From an uncultured Verrucomicrobiae bacterium (GTDB lineage: Bacteria > Verrucomicrobiota > Verrucomicrobiia > JADLBR01 > CALLMV01), in assembly GCA_938005615.1 (NCBI GenBank), contig CALLMV010000014.1, positions 1-64,000 of the forward strand: a stretch of 64,000 nt of DNA, given 5' to 3'. Both the position numbers and the translations under genes were made by a program. The notes under the pieces were generated by a model that did no database searches, was not told where the DNA came from, and worked only from the letters and a program-made list of their open reading frames with translations. Below, piece by piece: positions 1 to 11,092 of this stretch (position 1 is the first letter of the stretch; every line of letters starts with the position of its first letter).

Positions 1-665
1 GAATCCATTTCCCGGAGTAGATTGGCGCTACGTTGGAGTATGGTGACCTGCGATCCTAGTCGGGAAAAGTGTTGTGCAAGCTCTACAGCTACTGCGCCGC
101 CGCCGAGGACGACCAAGCGGGGAGGAATGTGTTTGGCCGTAATGGCATCATCACTCGTCCAACAGCCAGTCTTGTCTAGTCCTGGAATCCCTTCAGGTTG
201 CACATACGAACCTGTCGCGAGGATGGCTTTATCGAACTTGACCTCTATCGGACGCAATTTCTTGCCGAGAGGATTGACTGTAATTCGATCTGTGCCAGTG
301 AATCTTGCCTGACCGCGGAAGAAGGTGAACTTTTCAGAAGCCTCAAGTTGTTGTTGGCGGTAGCCTGCAAAGTCTCGAATCAAACGGGCGCGACGTTTTT
401 GTATCGCAGCCATGTCTGGTACTGGTGCAGGGACGCGAATACCAAATTCAGAAGCATTTGCGATTTCGTGCATCCGGTGGCTGGACTCTAACAATGCCTT
501 TGTTGGCATGCAGCCGCGAAGAATGCAAAGTCCCCCGACTTGCTTGCCACCTTCAACTACGAGCACTGATTTCCCTTCGATTGCGGCTGTGCGTGCGGCG
601 GCGTACCCTGCGCTGCCCGCTCCGATAACTACAATATCGTAACTCTTGTTCAGAGTCTGAGTCAT
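1..665 (-). CDS. FAD-dependent pyridine nucleotide-disulfide oxidoreductase (dihydrolipoamide dehydrogenase/mercuric reductase-like), partial, runs off left edge
   Basis: Manual minus-strand translation from ATG at 665: MTQTLNKSYDIVVIGAGSAGYAAARTAA...GGLCILRGCMPTKALLESS; GxGxxG FAD motif and CxxxxC redox disulfide; second GGG dinucleotide motif near the edge. Confidence 0.85.
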   Translation of the reverse strand, partial: MTQTLNKSYDIVVIGAGSAGYAAARTAAIEGKSVLVVEGGKQVGGLCILRGCMPTKALLESSHRMHEIANASEFGIRVPAPVPDMAAIQKRRARLIRDFAGYRQQQLEASEKFTFFRGQARFTGTDRITVNPLGKKLRPIEVKFDKAILATGSYVQPEGIPGLDKTGCWTSDDAITAKHIPPRLVVLGGGAVAVELAQHFSRLGSQVTILQRSANLLREMD

Positions 666-671
666 ATCATG

Positions 672-1415
672 TTATTTGAGGCCAAGGACGTCTTCCATGG
701 AATAAAGCCCAGGTGGCTGACTCAGTGCCCAGTGTGCAGAACGTAGTGCCCCGAGCGCGAAGGTGTCGCGTGAAGAGGCGCGATGGGTGAGCTCGAGGCG
801 CTCTCCTTGGCCTAAGTAGTAAACAGTATGCTCGCCAACCACATCACCACCGCGAAGAGCATGCATGCCGATTTCCACTTTTGAACGCTCCCCTACAAGG
901 CCTTCGCGTCCATGGCGCATGTGGGCGGCATACTCCAATTGTCGCACCTCACAAAGGATCTCCGCCAAGCGCCGCGCGGTACCGCTGGGCGAGTCTTTTT
1001 TCTTGTTGTGGTGAGTCTCGACAACTTCCAAATCAAACCCCTCTCCAAGGATCTCAGTAGCGCGCCGTACTAGCCAGAAGAGGGTATTAACACCAATTGA
1101 AAAATTCGGAGCAAATACAATAGGAATTTGTTTAGCTGTCTCAGAAATGACCGCCCTCTGGTGTGCATCATGGCCCGTGGTGCCGATGACTAATGCTTTA
1201 CCCGATTTGGCACAGAGTTCTGCCACCTGCGGAGATACGGTGGGAGCACTAAATTCAATCACCACATCCGCAATCTCTACCCCGGAAGCAATGTCACCGC
1301 CCAAATCTACAGCAGAGACTAGTGTCATACCTGCGGATTCTGCGAGCAAGCAGATTGCCTGGCCCATCCGGCCTTTAGCACCTACGACCATTAAATCTGG
1401 TTTCTTCATATCCAA
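672..1415 (-). CDS. dapB: 4-hydroxy-tetrahydrodipicolinate reductase
   Basis: MVVGAKGRMGQAI N-terminus, VVETHHNKKKDSPSGTA catalytic motif; adjacent to dapA. Confidence 0.95.
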   Translation of the reverse strand: MDMKKPDLMVVGAKGRMGQAICLLAESAGMTLVSAVDLGGDIASGVEIADVVIEFSAPTVSPQVAELCAKSGKALVIGTTGHDAHQRAVISETAKQIPIVFAPNFSIGVNTLFWLVRRATEILGEGFDLEVVETHHNKKKDSPSGTARRLAEILCEVRQLEYAAHMRHGREGLVGERSKVEIGMHALRGGDVVGEHTVYYLGQGERLELTHRASSRDTFALGALRSAHWALSQPPGLYSMEDVLGLK

Positions 1416-2284
1416 CCTCCACTGCGTAATGTATTGAGAAGTTTTTCTTTATTTTCAGGGGCCAAGCTTACGAGCGGCAGGCGCACTTCCTCTCTGCAAA
1501 CACCTTTTGCTGCAAGTGCCGTTTTAACCGGTACAGGGTTTGTTTCAATAAAGAGATCTTTAAAGAGTGTCGCCATACTCTTTTCCAATTCCCGAGCCTC
1601 TGCCAGTTGGCCGTTAAGCGCTAGTCGCACGTAATGAACGATCTCGCCAGGGATCAGGTTAGAGGCGACACTCACGACACCACAAGCTCCCTGCTCGATA
1701 AAGTCTAAGGTTAACGCGTCGTCACCCGAGAGGATTTGAAAGCCGTCTGGACAAGCCGCTTTGATTTGTTGCACCCTCTCAACGCGGCCGCCAGCCTCTT
1801 TTATACCGATAATGTTTTTATTTGCCTGCGCCAATCTAGCTACGGTCTCAACCGCAATCTCCACCCCACAGCGACTGGGTATTGAATAAAGGACGATAGG
1901 CAGTTCTGTCGCGTTAGCAATAGCCGTAAAGTGCTGATATAATCCTTCCTGCGTAGGCTTGTTGTAGTAAGGGGCGACGAGCAACAACGCCTGCACACCC
2001 ACGCGCTCGGCACCTTGGCTCAGTTCGATTGCCTCTGCGGTGCAGTTTGAGCCGGTGCCTGCCATCACAGGAATTTTTTTATTAACCAACTCCACCACAA
2101 GCTCAATAACCCGCAAGTGCTCTTCGTGTGAAAGCGTTGGGGATTCTCCTGTGGTGCCGACAGGTACAACCCCCGTGACTTCGGCGGCAATCTGGTAATG
2201 CACGAGCCTTTCCATCGCAGAGGTATCAACACTACCATCTTGAAAAGGGGTGACGAGCGCGGTCCAGACTCCGTTTAGTTGCAT
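1406..2284 (-). CDS. dapA: 4-hydroxy-tetrahydrodipicolinate synthase (start trimmed to MQLNGVWTALVTPF)
   Basis: GTTGESPTL, YYNKPTQEGLYQHF, GIKEA..., LSGDDALTL motifs. Confidence 0.95.
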   Translation of the reverse strand: MQLNGVWTALVTPFQDGSVDTSAMERLVHYQIAAEVTGVVPVGTTGESPTLSHEEHLRVIELVVELVNKKIPVMAGTGSNCTAEAIELSQGAERVGVQALLLVAPYYNKPTQEGLYQHFTAIANATELPIVLYSIPSRCGVEIAVETVARLAQANKNIIGIKEAGGRVERVQQIKAACPDGFQILSGDDALTLDFIEQGACGVVSVASNLIPGEIVHYVRLALNGQLAEARELEKSMATLFKDLFIETNPVPVKTALAAKGVCREEVRLPLVSLAPENKEKLLNTLRSGGWI

Positions 2285-2454
2285 ATCTCGATTATGTGCC
2301 ACTGAGAGCCAGGCTGCAAGCACGCCGCACGAATCCGGAGATTCTCTCAACAACGCGTTACCACCCCTCGTTTCCGCTCAAAAAGCAGTCATTTTTACGC
2401 ACTGGCGAATTCTTTATCCTTGGCAATTTGGACTGTTAAACAACAATACCTTGC

Positions 2455-4401
2455 ATGGAAAGCATCGTCCGCGAGGCCTGTTCGGCTGGTCATATCTTAG
2501 TTAGTACTCGAGACAATATCCTGGCAGAGTTATCCCGCACTCAGCCCAATTCCTGGGAAACCCGCTCCATCGCCGAGCTCCTAGAAAAACAGCACTGGGC
2601 TGAGCTTAACGATCGCTTCTTTCGCAGACTGGCTTTCGGCACTGGCGGCCTGCGAGGACGCACAATTGGACGTGTGGTTACAACAGCCGAACAAGGCAAC
2701 GCGCCCGCAGGCACACGGCCTCAGTTCCCTGGCGTCGGCACTAATATGATGAATTTTGCAAACATCGAGCGGGCCACTCGCGGCCTGTGCCGTTATGTGA
2801 CCTCGCGCTTTCCCGACCAACGCTGTGCGCTTGTGATCGCGCATGATGTACGGCACTTCTCCAGAGAATTCTGCGATTTTACCGCACGCATCGCAACCAA
2901 CGAGGGATTTGATGTATTTATCTTCCCGGAAGAACGCTCCACTCCTATGCTCTCATTTGCAGTACGTCACCTCCGGGCGCATTGCGGCGTGGTGATCACC
3001 GCCAGCCACAATCCGCCATACGATAATGGCTACAAAGCTTACTTCGACGACGGGGCACAACTTGTCGAACCTGAAGCAACCGGTGTCATTCAGGCTGCCG
3101 CACAAGCTCAAATCACGGGGGACCACACTCCTAAAAATGGCGCGAAGATCACAACGCTCGGACCAGACATCGAGGAAGCTTACCAGGGCGTGCTTGCTAC
3201 CCTACCCTTGTCCGACACTCTGAAATCTGCTCCTCACAGCGTGCCCAAAGTTGTCTACAGCCCTATTCACGGCACAGGTGCACGCGCCATCCCAGAAGCC
3301 TTCAAGCGGCTCAAAATCGATTTCTCCGTCGTTGCAGAACAGGAACAGCCCGACGGCGACTTCCCGACTGTTAAATCCCCAAACCCCGAAAATGGGGAGG
3401 CCCTTTCCCTTGGCGTAGCATTGGCCAAAAAAACTGGGGCCACTCTGGTTATCGGCACCGATCCAGATAACGACCGTATGGGCATCGCCGTGCGCAAAGC
3501 TGACGGCGATTTTCAACTCCTCACTGGCAATCACATTGGCGCACTCCTGGCTTACCACCGCTGCAAAAAATTGACGGATGCCGGAATTCTGAACAGCCAG
3601 ACTCGCACGCGTGCCTGCCTCATCAAAACGTTCGTTACCACAGAGCTTCAAGCACGTATCGCAGAAAAATTCGGCGTCCGCCTTATTAACACACTCACAG
3701 GCTTTAAATACATAGGCCAAAAGCTACTGCGTTATGAGCGTGCAGTTTTGGCAGCACGACCCGACGTAGATTACCGCGCTCTTGACCACAACGCCCGGCG
3801 GGATTTGCAACTCCAACATGGCTGCTACTTCATCTTTGGCGGAGAAGAAAGCTACGGCTACAGCGGCACAGACGCCGTTCGTGATAAAGACGGCAATGCT
3901 GCGGCTGTCATGATTGTAGACCTCCTCGCCGAATCCAGCTCCATTGGTAAAAGCATCCTGGAATACTTAGATTCTCTCTACGCAGAATTGGGTTACTACC
4001 GGGAGAAGCTCGGTCAATTCGTGATGGAAGGTGCCGAAGGCGCTGCGAAGATACAATCTCTGCTTAAGAGTTACTTGGATCAACCACCAAAATCTTACCT
4101 CGGCCGGGCAGTCACCCGAACCATCAACCACGCAACAGAAACACTCTATGACGCAGATGGCGATGTGCTACCCAAAGAATTGATGTTGCAATTTGAATTG
4201 TCCAACGGTGCACGAATCATCATTCGCGGATCGGGCACTGAGCCCAAGATCAAATATTACCTTAGCTCCCATCGCGCAAACCTCACTGACACTCCTTGGA
4301 CAATTGAACACCTCTCGTTAATCAAAAGCGAAGTCGACTCGGAGGTTGAAGCCCTTTGGTCGGAAGTAGAGCGCGATGCGCTTCAACGAACTGGTGGCTA
4401 G
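2455..4401 (+). CDS. phosphomannomutase/phosphoglucomutase family (alpha-D-phosphohexomutase)
   Basis: TASHNPPYDNGYKAY phosphoserine loop, GTDPDNDRMGIA metal loop, GGEESYGYSG sugar loop, RGSGTEPKIKYY phosphate loop. Confidence 0.93.
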   Translation: MESIVREACSAGHILVSTRDNILAELSRTQPNSWETRSIAELLEKQHWAELNDRFFRRLAFGTGGLRGRTIGRVVTTAEQGNAPAGTRPQFPGVGTNMMNFANIERATRGLCRYVTSRFPDQRCALVIAHDVRHFSREFCDFTARIATNEGFDVFIFPEERSTPMLSFAVRHLRAHCGVVITASHNPPYDNGYKAYFDDGAQLVEPEATGVIQAAAQAQITGDHTPKNGAKITTLGPDIEEAYQGVLATLPLSDTLKSAPHSVPKVVYSPIHGTGARAIPEAFKRLKIDFSVVAEQEQPDGDFPTVKSPNPENGEALSLGVALAKKTGATLVIGTDPDNDRMGIAVRKADGDFQLLTGNHIGALLAYHRCKKLTDAGILNSQTRTRACLIKTFVTTELQARIAEKFGVRLINTLTGFKYIGQKLLRYERAVLAARPDVDYRALDHNARRDLQLQHGCYFIFGGEESYGYSGTDAVRDKDGNAAAVMIVDLLAESSSIGKSILEYLDSLYAELGYYREKLGQFVMEGAEGAAKIQSLLKSYLDQPPKSYLGRAVTRTINHATETLYDADGDVLPKELMLQFELSNGARIIIRGSGTEPKIKYYLSSHRANLTDTPWTIEHLSLIKSEVDSEVEALWSEVERDALQRTGG

Positions 4402-4474
4402 AGCCTGGCAGTGTCTAGTCTTTAATTTTATAACTAGTTCCGATATGTTTTATTGCGTTGCTGCTTTAAAAAAA

Positions 4475-4497
4475 GGCGCCGGCAAGTTACCGGCGCC
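4475..4497 (-). terminator. Intrinsic terminator for the minus-strand glutamine synthetase gene
   Basis: 8-bp GC stem GGCGCCGG/CCGGCGCC with 7-nt loop; A7 on the left side becomes a U-tract on the minus-strand transcript. Confidence 0.8.
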
Positions 4498-4576
4498 GAT
4501 GCTAATATAAAGTTTTTTGCAAACTTTGACTTATAGATCTTCGTTCTAAAGAAATCACAGTGCGATGATATCCGTG

Positions 4577-6772
4577 TTATTTAATAAATAACATCTCCTG
4601 GTAAGTCGGTAGCGGCCAATACTCATCTGCTACCAAAGTTTCCAAATGATCGGCAGCCTCACGCACTGCATTCATCGCAGGGAGGACTTTAGTAGAAAAG
4701 TGCTTGGCCGTCTGAATGTCATAAACTGTGCCATGCCCCCCACCCGGATGGTGAACGGCTTCAAGAGCAGCAATTGCTTTCTGTAGTTTTTCTATGCCAG
4801 CAGTCACTTCTTTGAGCAAGGGGACATCGGTGTTCGGGAGACCGGACGCTTGAAGATTTGCAGCGATACCTGCCAGTTCCCCCGCGTAGCGAAGGCAAGC
4901 TGGAAGGATGATTGTCTTTGCCATTTCGATAGTGAGGTTAGCCTCGACTTTCACATTTAAGCAGTAGTTCTCCACGTAAATATCGAAGCGGCTTCTTAGC
5001 TCACGCTCGCTCAGCACGTTGTACTTCTCAAAAAGGGAAATCACCTGTGGTGTGATGAGTTCTGTTAGTGCTTCGGGCGTTGTGCGTAGGTTTTTCAGTC
5101 CGCGTTTGGCGGCTTCTTTGTGCCATTCTTCTGAGTAGCCATCTCCTTCAAACAAGATGGGTTCGCAGTCTTTGGCAATCTTTTGCAGCAGTTTTTGGAC
5201 GGCAGAATTGAGTTTTGTTAGGTCGCCTCCAGTAGCGTTCTCCAACTCTGTGGCAATCTCGTCGAGGGCTTCTGCCATAATGGTGTTTAGGGCAACAAGC
5301 GGTCCGGCAATCGAGGCACTTGCCCCAACTGCACGGAATTCGAACTTGTTACCAGTAAATGCGAATGGTGACGTGCGGTTGCGGTCTCCGGCGTCCTTGG
5401 GAATGGGCGGGAGAACATCAACACCCACAGTCATGGAGCCTTTGGATTTCGAGGTGCTTGCGTTACCTGATTTGAGCTGCTCGAAAACATCACGCAGTTG
5501 ATCACCCAAAAAGATGGAGATAATCGCAGGCGGAGCTTCGTTGGCGCCTAAGCGGTGGTCATTGTGAGCACTGGCTACTACGGCGCGAAGTAGGCCTTGG
5601 TGTTTGTACACAGCCTTTACAACTGCTGCACAGAACACGAGAAACTGTGCATTGGCATGGGGTGTGTCGCCCGGGTCGAGCAAGTTGCCTTGGGTGGAGT
5701 TACCCAGCGACCAATTGAGGTGCTTTCCGGAGCCGTTCAGGCGCAAGAAGGGTTTTTCGTGTAATATGGCAGCCAGTCCATAGTGGTCAGCCACGCGTTT
5801 GAGCACATGCATAACCATTTGGTTATGATCCGCTGCCACGTTGCCGAACTCAAAAATTGGGGCCGTCTCGTACTGGCTAGGGGCCACTTCATTGTGACGC
5901 GTCTTGATCGGTATTCCCAATTTAAAAAGCTCGCGCTCGCATTCGTGCATGTATGCTAGCACCCGCTCGGGAATGGCCCCAAAGTATTGGTCTGCAAACT
6001 CTTGTCCCTTGGGAGGAGGCGCCCCAAAAAGCGTCCGCCCTGCATTGATCAGGTCAGGCCGAAGATAAAAAAAGTTTTTATCAATCAGGAAATATTCCTG
6101 CTCAGGTCCTGCGGTCGAGGATACCATACTGATGTCTTTATGACCGAAGAGTTGTAGGACACGCTGCGCCTGTTTATTAAGCGCCTGCATGGAGCGAAGC
6201 ACAGGAGTTTTTTTATCGAGAGCCTCGCCTGTCCAGGAAATGAAAGCCGTGGGAATGCAAAGCGTCCGGCCGTTCGGATTCTCATAGAGAAACGCCGGGC
6301 TGGTCACGTCCCAAACAGTATAGCCGCGGGCTTCAAAAGTCGCACGAATACCGCCTGAGGGAAAACTTGATGCATCTGGCTCACCCTGGATAAGGGCATT
6401 TCCGGAAAAATGAGCAATAGTTCCGCTGGATCCTTTAGGGGTATAAAACGAATCGTGCTTCTCGGCTGTCAACCCAGTGAGAGGGTAAAACACGTGCGCA
6501 TAGTGGGTTGCGCCATTCTCTAATGCCCACTCCTTCATCGCACTGGCCACCACATCCGCAACAGTCGGATCGAGTGGCTCACCGCTTTCGATGGTTTTTT
6601 TCAGAGATTTGAAAACCGCTTTCGGAAGCCTCGCTTCCATAAGATCCATCGAGAATACATTTTGACCGTAAATGGATTCAACAGGCTCCTCGAGGTCTAT
6701 TCTGCTCAGATCATTGTGATCAAAGTTGATAACTGACGTGATTGCTTGATGTCTAGTAGGGTGTGCACTCAT
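4577..6772 (-). CDS. glutamine synthetase type III
   Basis: 731 aa; [65 protein letters not shown] motifs of GSIII (GlnN). Confidence 0.95.
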   Translation of the reverse strand: MSAHPTRHQAITSVINFDHNDLSRIDLEEPVESIYGQNVFSMDLMEARLPKAVFKSLKKTIESGEPLDPTVADVVASAMKEWALENGATHYAHVFYPLTGLTAEKHDSFYTPKGSSGTIAHFSGNALIQGEPDASSFPSGGIRATFEARGYTVWDVTSPAFLYENPNGRTLCIPTAFISWTGEALDKKTPVLRSMQALNKQAQRVLQLFGHKDISMVSSTAGPEQEYFLIDKNFFYLRPDLINAGRTLFGAPPPKGQEFADQYFGAIPERVLAYMHECERELFKLGIPIKTRHNEVAPSQYETAPIFEFGNVAADHNQMVMHVLKRVADHYGLAAILHEKPFLRLNGSGKHLNWSLGNSTQGNLLDPGDTPHANAQFLVFCAAVVKAVYKHQGLLRAVVASAHNDHRLGANEAPPAIISIFLGDQLRDVFEQLKSGNASTSKSKGSMTVGVDVLPPIPKDAGDRNRTSPFAFTGNKFEFRAVGASASIAGPLVALNTIMAEALDEIATELENATGGDLTKLNSAVQKLLQKIAKDCEPILFEGDGYSEEWHKEAAKRGLKNLRTTPEALTELITPQVISLFEKYNVLSERELRSRFDIYVENYCLNVKVEANLTIEMAKTIILPACLRYAGELAGIAANLQASGLPNTDVPLLKEVTAGIEKLQKAIAALEAVHHPGGGHGTVYDIQTAKHFSTKVLPAMNAVREAADHLETLVADEYWPLPTYQEMLFIK

Positions 6773-6922
6773 ATTTTTCTTTTGTTGTTTGTTGGTCTGT
6801 TAGCGAAGTTCCTTCTCTTAGCAATAAAAAATTTTCATTTCTGAAATTTTTTTTTCTAAAGGTAAATTTTTATCAAAATCTAAGAACACTAGTCACAAAC
6901 CAGTTATGCATTTTGCCGTTTA

Positions 6923-9451
6923 TTATCTAGAAAATGCCGGAATAATCTTTGAACCAGCAACTTTTCTCTGCAAACTTTCGTGTCTATTGATAAATAAGTT
7001 CTCTGAATATTGCCCCTCCTTCATAGTACCAACCACAATACCTAGCGTAATCAGGGAACTGATGGGCATCAATATCGCCGCCAATAGAGGGCTCATCACT
7101 CCCATGAGTGATATAGTGATTACAAACAAGTTATACAAAACCGAAAATCCAAATGCCAAGCGCACCGCATGATGACGGTCGGCGGCAATAGGAAACAGCT
7201 TCATCAACCCGTGAAGATTCGTTCCCAAGAAGTAAAAATCCGATTTGCTTTGCAAAGCGCTTGTGTCCGCAACGGCAGTACCAGTCACCACAGCTTGGTC
7301 AAAGGCCAGACTGTCATTCACCCCATCACCAATCATCATTGCAGAATCAGCAGCATGTTTCTGAATCCACCTCTGTTTATCATCAGGACTCAATCCACCA
7401 ATCGCATCCTCAGCTGAAAGACCAAGCTCATGAGCCACATTCGCCACCTTTTCTGGACGGTCGCCGCTCAGAATATTGACGCGTAACCCTCGCTTTTTCA
7501 GAGCAGAAATTAACTCACGAGCCTGATCGCGCATCGTCTCCTGAAACTCAAACGCTACAAGCCCCTTCCCATCAAAACTCAGCTCCGCGTCCAATGAGTA
7601 TCCCCCAACAGTCAGCCCCGGATCCGATCCGATCCCCCCTCTCCAACCAGGTTTACCGAGAGCCCAGAGATGACCAGCCACCATGGCACGCACACCCAAG
7701 CCGGAAAGCTCCTCCACTTGAGCCTCAGGCACATCCGTATCTGGAAATTGGTATAATGCCTCACGCAAACTCCTGCTCACTGGATGCAGACTATCACGCA
7801 CAAGAAGCCTGAGCACTCCCCTCGCCTCAGAACTCAGCTCCTCTAAAACCTCGGGATTCTTGAGGCACCGAGTCGGTAACGTCAGCGTTCCCGTCTTGTC
7901 AAACACTACATAACGCACACGTCTTAACCGCGACCAAAAATCCGCTACGCGAACATACAATCCCCAGCGTCGCAAATGTGCCACAGCCAATTCCCCAGCA
8001 AGGGGCAGCGCTACGCCCATTGCACAAGGACAAGAGACTACCAGCACAGACAACGCCACCTGAAAGGCACGCACCACATCCTTAGAAAGCCCCAACCATA
8101 TGCACCCGCCTGCGACAGCTATCGCCATCACCACAAACATATACCACTGCAACAATCGGGAAGTTTTCTTATCTGTCTTCTGAATCGCTGGTGCCGAAGT
8201 TAACCGTGCCAACAACGAAGTCTCCCAACCCTCCTCCGCACGCCAGCGCAACTCACCTCCTGAAATATGCACAGTCCCCGCCGGCGCACGTCTCCCAGCT
8301 TTCCAGTTACGGAAGTCCGACTCCCCGTTGATCCACTCCAGGCTCAGTACCGCTGCCGGAGATTCCAATGTGGCCGCCACGGGCAGCGGCTGTCCGGGCC
8401 TCGTCACGAACACATCCCCAGTCCGCAAATCCGCAGGTTCCACGGCCAGCTCACGTCCGTTGCGCAACAGCCTCACCTTCTCAGTCTGCGGAGCCATAGC
8501 CAGAAGACGATTCCGATTGTGCTGAATTGCTGCCTCCTGAGTCCACCGGCCCAGCAGCATCAAAAAGGTGAACATCGCCACAAAATCAAAATACATTAGC
8601 CTCTCCTCACCCAAAGCCCAACCGACCAAGGCCCCCAGCAAAGCGACAGTGATCCCCAATGCGATGGGCAGATCCATATGCACCAATCCCACGCGGGCCG
8701 CCGCCCAAGATCTTCTGATAAAATACAAGCCACCCACAACGAAGCTCCCCAACGCAAACACCACTGTACACAGACGAAAAATCCAAGCCTGTGGCGCATC
8801 CGCCTCCAGCCCTAGGTAGAACGGTATGGTAAAAAGCATGGTATTCATCGCCAATGCCCCGCACACCCCCAAGCGCAAAAGAAGCCGACGATCTCCGCCT
8901 GCCACTTCTTGCCTTTTCGCGGGTCCCAGCAAATAACCGTGCTCCTGCATCTTGAGCGCAAACTGCACCGCATCCCACGCACCGCGTGCCCAACGCACCC
9001 GCACGCGGCCCAACGCCGGATTCACATCTATACCCAGCCCTCCGGGCACCTCGGAAAAAATCTTCTCCACCAACCAAACACAAGCCACGCACGAAAGGCC
9101 TTGCACATCAAAATCCGCACTACAGATACCATTTTGTGATTTTGGAATCTGTGCCTCAACCTGCGCCACAACCTCCCGCAACCATTCCCAATCCCGAGCC
9201 TCCAACACTCCGCCAGACACCGGTGGAAGGGGTTTATCTTTCAACTCGTAAAAATTTCCCAACCCCTCGGCGCGGATCCTCTCAGCCACACGCGCACAAC
9301 CAGAGGAACAATACTGCTGTTCGCTACTCTTGGGTGTGAACATCGTACCACAATGGGCACATGCACGCTGAGGTAAGTCAACATCCGTCTTGCCGCTGTG
9401 CGCACAGCAACACTTCGCCGTAGTCTGCGCTTCAGGTATCACCTTACTCAC
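6923..9451 (-). CDS. ccoI: cbb3 oxidase-associated heavy-metal P-type ATPase (CcoI/FixI-like)
   Basis: Cys-rich N-terminus, HMA motif GLSCVAC, SCPCAMG (CPC), FDKTGTLT, MIGDGVNDSLA; located in cco operon. Confidence 0.92.
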   Translation of the reverse strand: MSKVIPEAQTTAKCCCAHSGKTDVDLPQRACAHCGTMFTPKSSEQQYCSSGCARVAERIRAEGLGNFYELKDKPLPPVSGGVLEARDWEWLREVVAQVEAQIPKSQNGICSADFDVQGLSCVACVWLVEKIFSEVPGGLGIDVNPALGRVRVRWARGAWDAVQFALKMQEHGYLLGPAKRQEVAGGDRRLLLRLGVCGALAMNTMLFTIPFYLGLEADAPQAWIFRLCTVVFALGSFVVGGLYFIRRSWAAARVGLVHMDLPIALGITVALLGALVGWALGEERLMYFDFVAMFTFLMLLGRWTQEAAIQHNRNRLLAMAPQTEKVRLLRNGRELAVEPADLRTGDVFVTRPGQPLPVAATLESPAAVLSLEWINGESDFRNWKAGRRAPAGTVHISGGELRWRAEEGWETSLLARLTSAPAIQKTDKKTSRLLQWYMFVVMAIAVAGGCIWLGLSKDVVRAFQVALSVLVVSCPCAMGVALPLAGELAVAHLRRWGLYVRVADFWSRLRRVRYVVFDKTGTLTLPTRCLKNPEVLEELSSEARGVLRLLVRDSLHPVSRSLREALYQFPDTDVPEAQVEELSGLGVRAMVAGHLWALGKPGWRGGIGSDPGLTVGGYSLDAELSFDGKGLVAFEFQETMRDQARELISALKKRGLRVNILSGDRPEKVANVAHELGLSAEDAIGGLSPDDKQRWIQKHAADSAMMIGDGVNDSLAFDQAVVTGTAVADTSALQSKSDFYFLGTNLHGLMKLFPIAADRHHAVRLAFGFSVLYNLFVITISLMGVMSPLLAAILMPISSLITLGIVVGTMKEGQYSENLFINRHESLQRKVAGSKIIPAFSR

Positions 9452-9660
9452 GGCCTTTGCTCCTGCGCATTCTCAAGCGATTTGCCAAAGTACCTAGACC
9501 CGACTTCCTCAGGCACATTTACCACCTCAACTTGCTCTACCCTTAAGCCGGTTGAGAATACAATCAACCACACCCACAAGCACACATACACGAAAAACGC
9601 GCCAAGGCAGATCCCTAAGAGACCGATGTGAAACCGACGCTTTTTATCATTAAGTGCCAT
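9448..9660 (-). CDS. 70-aa membrane protein in the fixH position
   Basis: One predicted TM helix; start/stop overlaps with both ccoG and ccoI; much shorter than typical FixH. Confidence 0.65.
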   Translation of the reverse strand: MALNDKKRRFHIGLLGICLGAFFVYVCLWVWLIVFSTGLRVEQVEVVNVPEEVGSRYFGKSLENAQEQRP

Positions 9661-11086
9661 TTTGTGATGTTGCTGTTTTCAGTTTGTAACGCGGCCCGAC
9701 AAAATCGAACCGCCTACTAATTATCGCAACTTTCATTCCGGCCTCGGCATAAAAATCCACTGGCAACTTAGCTTGCCGGGGAAAGCTGGATTTCTCCGCA
9801 ACAAAAACCATGGGAATTTGGATCTCGGCAAGCGGCGGAATTTCAAAACCTCTCTCGCTGACCACTAAACTCATCCCGGCAGGTAATTTCTCGTCGTTAA
9901 TACCGATCATCATGGGCTCGGAAGTTTTGTTCACGAATCGCACGAGAAACTGATTCCTCACTCCCGAGTCGTCCACAAAATACGGCGCGCCGCCCATACG
10001 CTGAATCACGATGTGCGCCGGCTCTACACGACTGAACGCATACCCCGCCACACTCCCAAGAATCAGAATTACCGCCGCATAGATCCCAATACGTGGGCGG
10101 AGTAGCCGCCGCTTGCCTCCGTTAAGCCCATTGAGCGAATCATAGCGGATCAAACCCTTCGGGCGGCCCAGCTTCGTCATCACCGCATCGCACGCATCAA
10201 TACAGTTGGCGCAGCCCACGCATTCAATCTGAAAGCCCTGGCGGATGTCGATGCCTGTGGGGCACACCTGCACGCAGCGGTTGCAGCTCACACAATCCCC
10301 CGCCCCGGGCGTGCCGACTTTACCTCGTGGTTCCCCGCGCCGCGCATCGTAGCCGATGAGCAGTGTGTCATCGTCCTGCAAAGCAGATTGCAATCTTCCG
10401 TAGGGACAGATTACCAAGCACAATTGTTCGCGAAACCAGGTGAAGTTGAAGAATACAATCAGCGTCGCCACCACCATGAACACAAACGTTGGCCAGTTCT
10501 CCCACGGCGCATGGGTGATGAGTTGGTAAAGTCCGGGGATCGAGACGAAATATGCAAGCACGCCGTAAAAAAGGATTAGAGAGATTATTGCAAAGATTCC
10601 CCACTTCACCACGCGCTTTGTAATTTTCTCCGGCGTCCAGTCGGCGGCATCGAGCTTGCGGCGCGCCGCGGCGTCGCCATCAATCCAGCGTTCAATACGC
10701 CGAAACACATGTTCCAGAAACACCGTGTGCGGGCAGCTCCATCCGCACCAGAGTCGGCCCCAGAGCGAAGTAATCAAAAAACCCGTAATTCCTATGCCCA
10801 CCAACACGAAAAACATCAGCGGCACATCCTGCGCGGCAAAGGTGATGCCGAAGATGTGAAAGCGTCGCTCCGCCAAGTCTAAAAATATCGCCGGGTGCCC
10901 CGCAATCTCGATCCATGGCAAAGCAAAGAACAACGCGATTAAGAACCAACCAAACACCGTTCTCCACCTTGTGAAAAGGCCGCTTACATCCGCAGGATGC
11001 AGAAATATCCTCGACCCATCGTCGGCGATTGTGGTGACTCGCTCACGGTTGGGCACCGTGCGGCCTGTTGCGCTTGGAGCACTCAT
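9650..11086 (-). CDS. ccoG: cytochrome c oxidase accessory protein CcoG (FixG/RdxA)
   Basis: Two ferredoxin-type clusters CVSCNRCVQVCPTGIDIRQG and CVGCANCIDACD; multi-TM N-terminus; FixG C-terminal Ig-like domain. Confidence 0.95.
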   Translation of the reverse strand: MSAPSATGRTVPNRERVTTIADDGSRIFLHPADVSGLFTRWRTVFGWFLIALFFALPWIEIAGHPAIFLDLAERRFHIFGITFAAQDVPLMFFVLVGIGITGFLITSLWGRLWCGWSCPHTVFLEHVFRRIERWIDGDAAARRKLDAADWTPEKITKRVVKWGIFAIISLILFYGVLAYFVSIPGLYQLITHAPWENWPTFVFMVVATLIVFFNFTWFREQLCLVICPYGRLQSALQDDDTLLIGYDARRGEPRGKVGTPGAGDCVSCNRCVQVCPTGIDIRQGFQIECVGCANCIDACDAVMTKLGRPKGLIRYDSLNGLNGGKRRLLRPRIGIYAAVILILGSVAGYAFSRVEPAHIVIQRMGGAPYFVDDSGVRNQFLVRFVNKTSEPMMIGINDEKLPAGMSLVVSERGFEIPPLAEIQIPMVFVAEKSSFPRQAKLPVDFYAEAGMKVAIISRRFDFVGPRYKLKTATSQNGT

Positions 11087-11092
11087 CGTGGT

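Noticed and set aside
6828-6870. A/T-rich imperfect hairpin with T-run downstream of ccoI
   Set aside because: Low-complexity A/T tract; weak bulged stem, could be promoter or UP-like sequence of the GSIII gene instead
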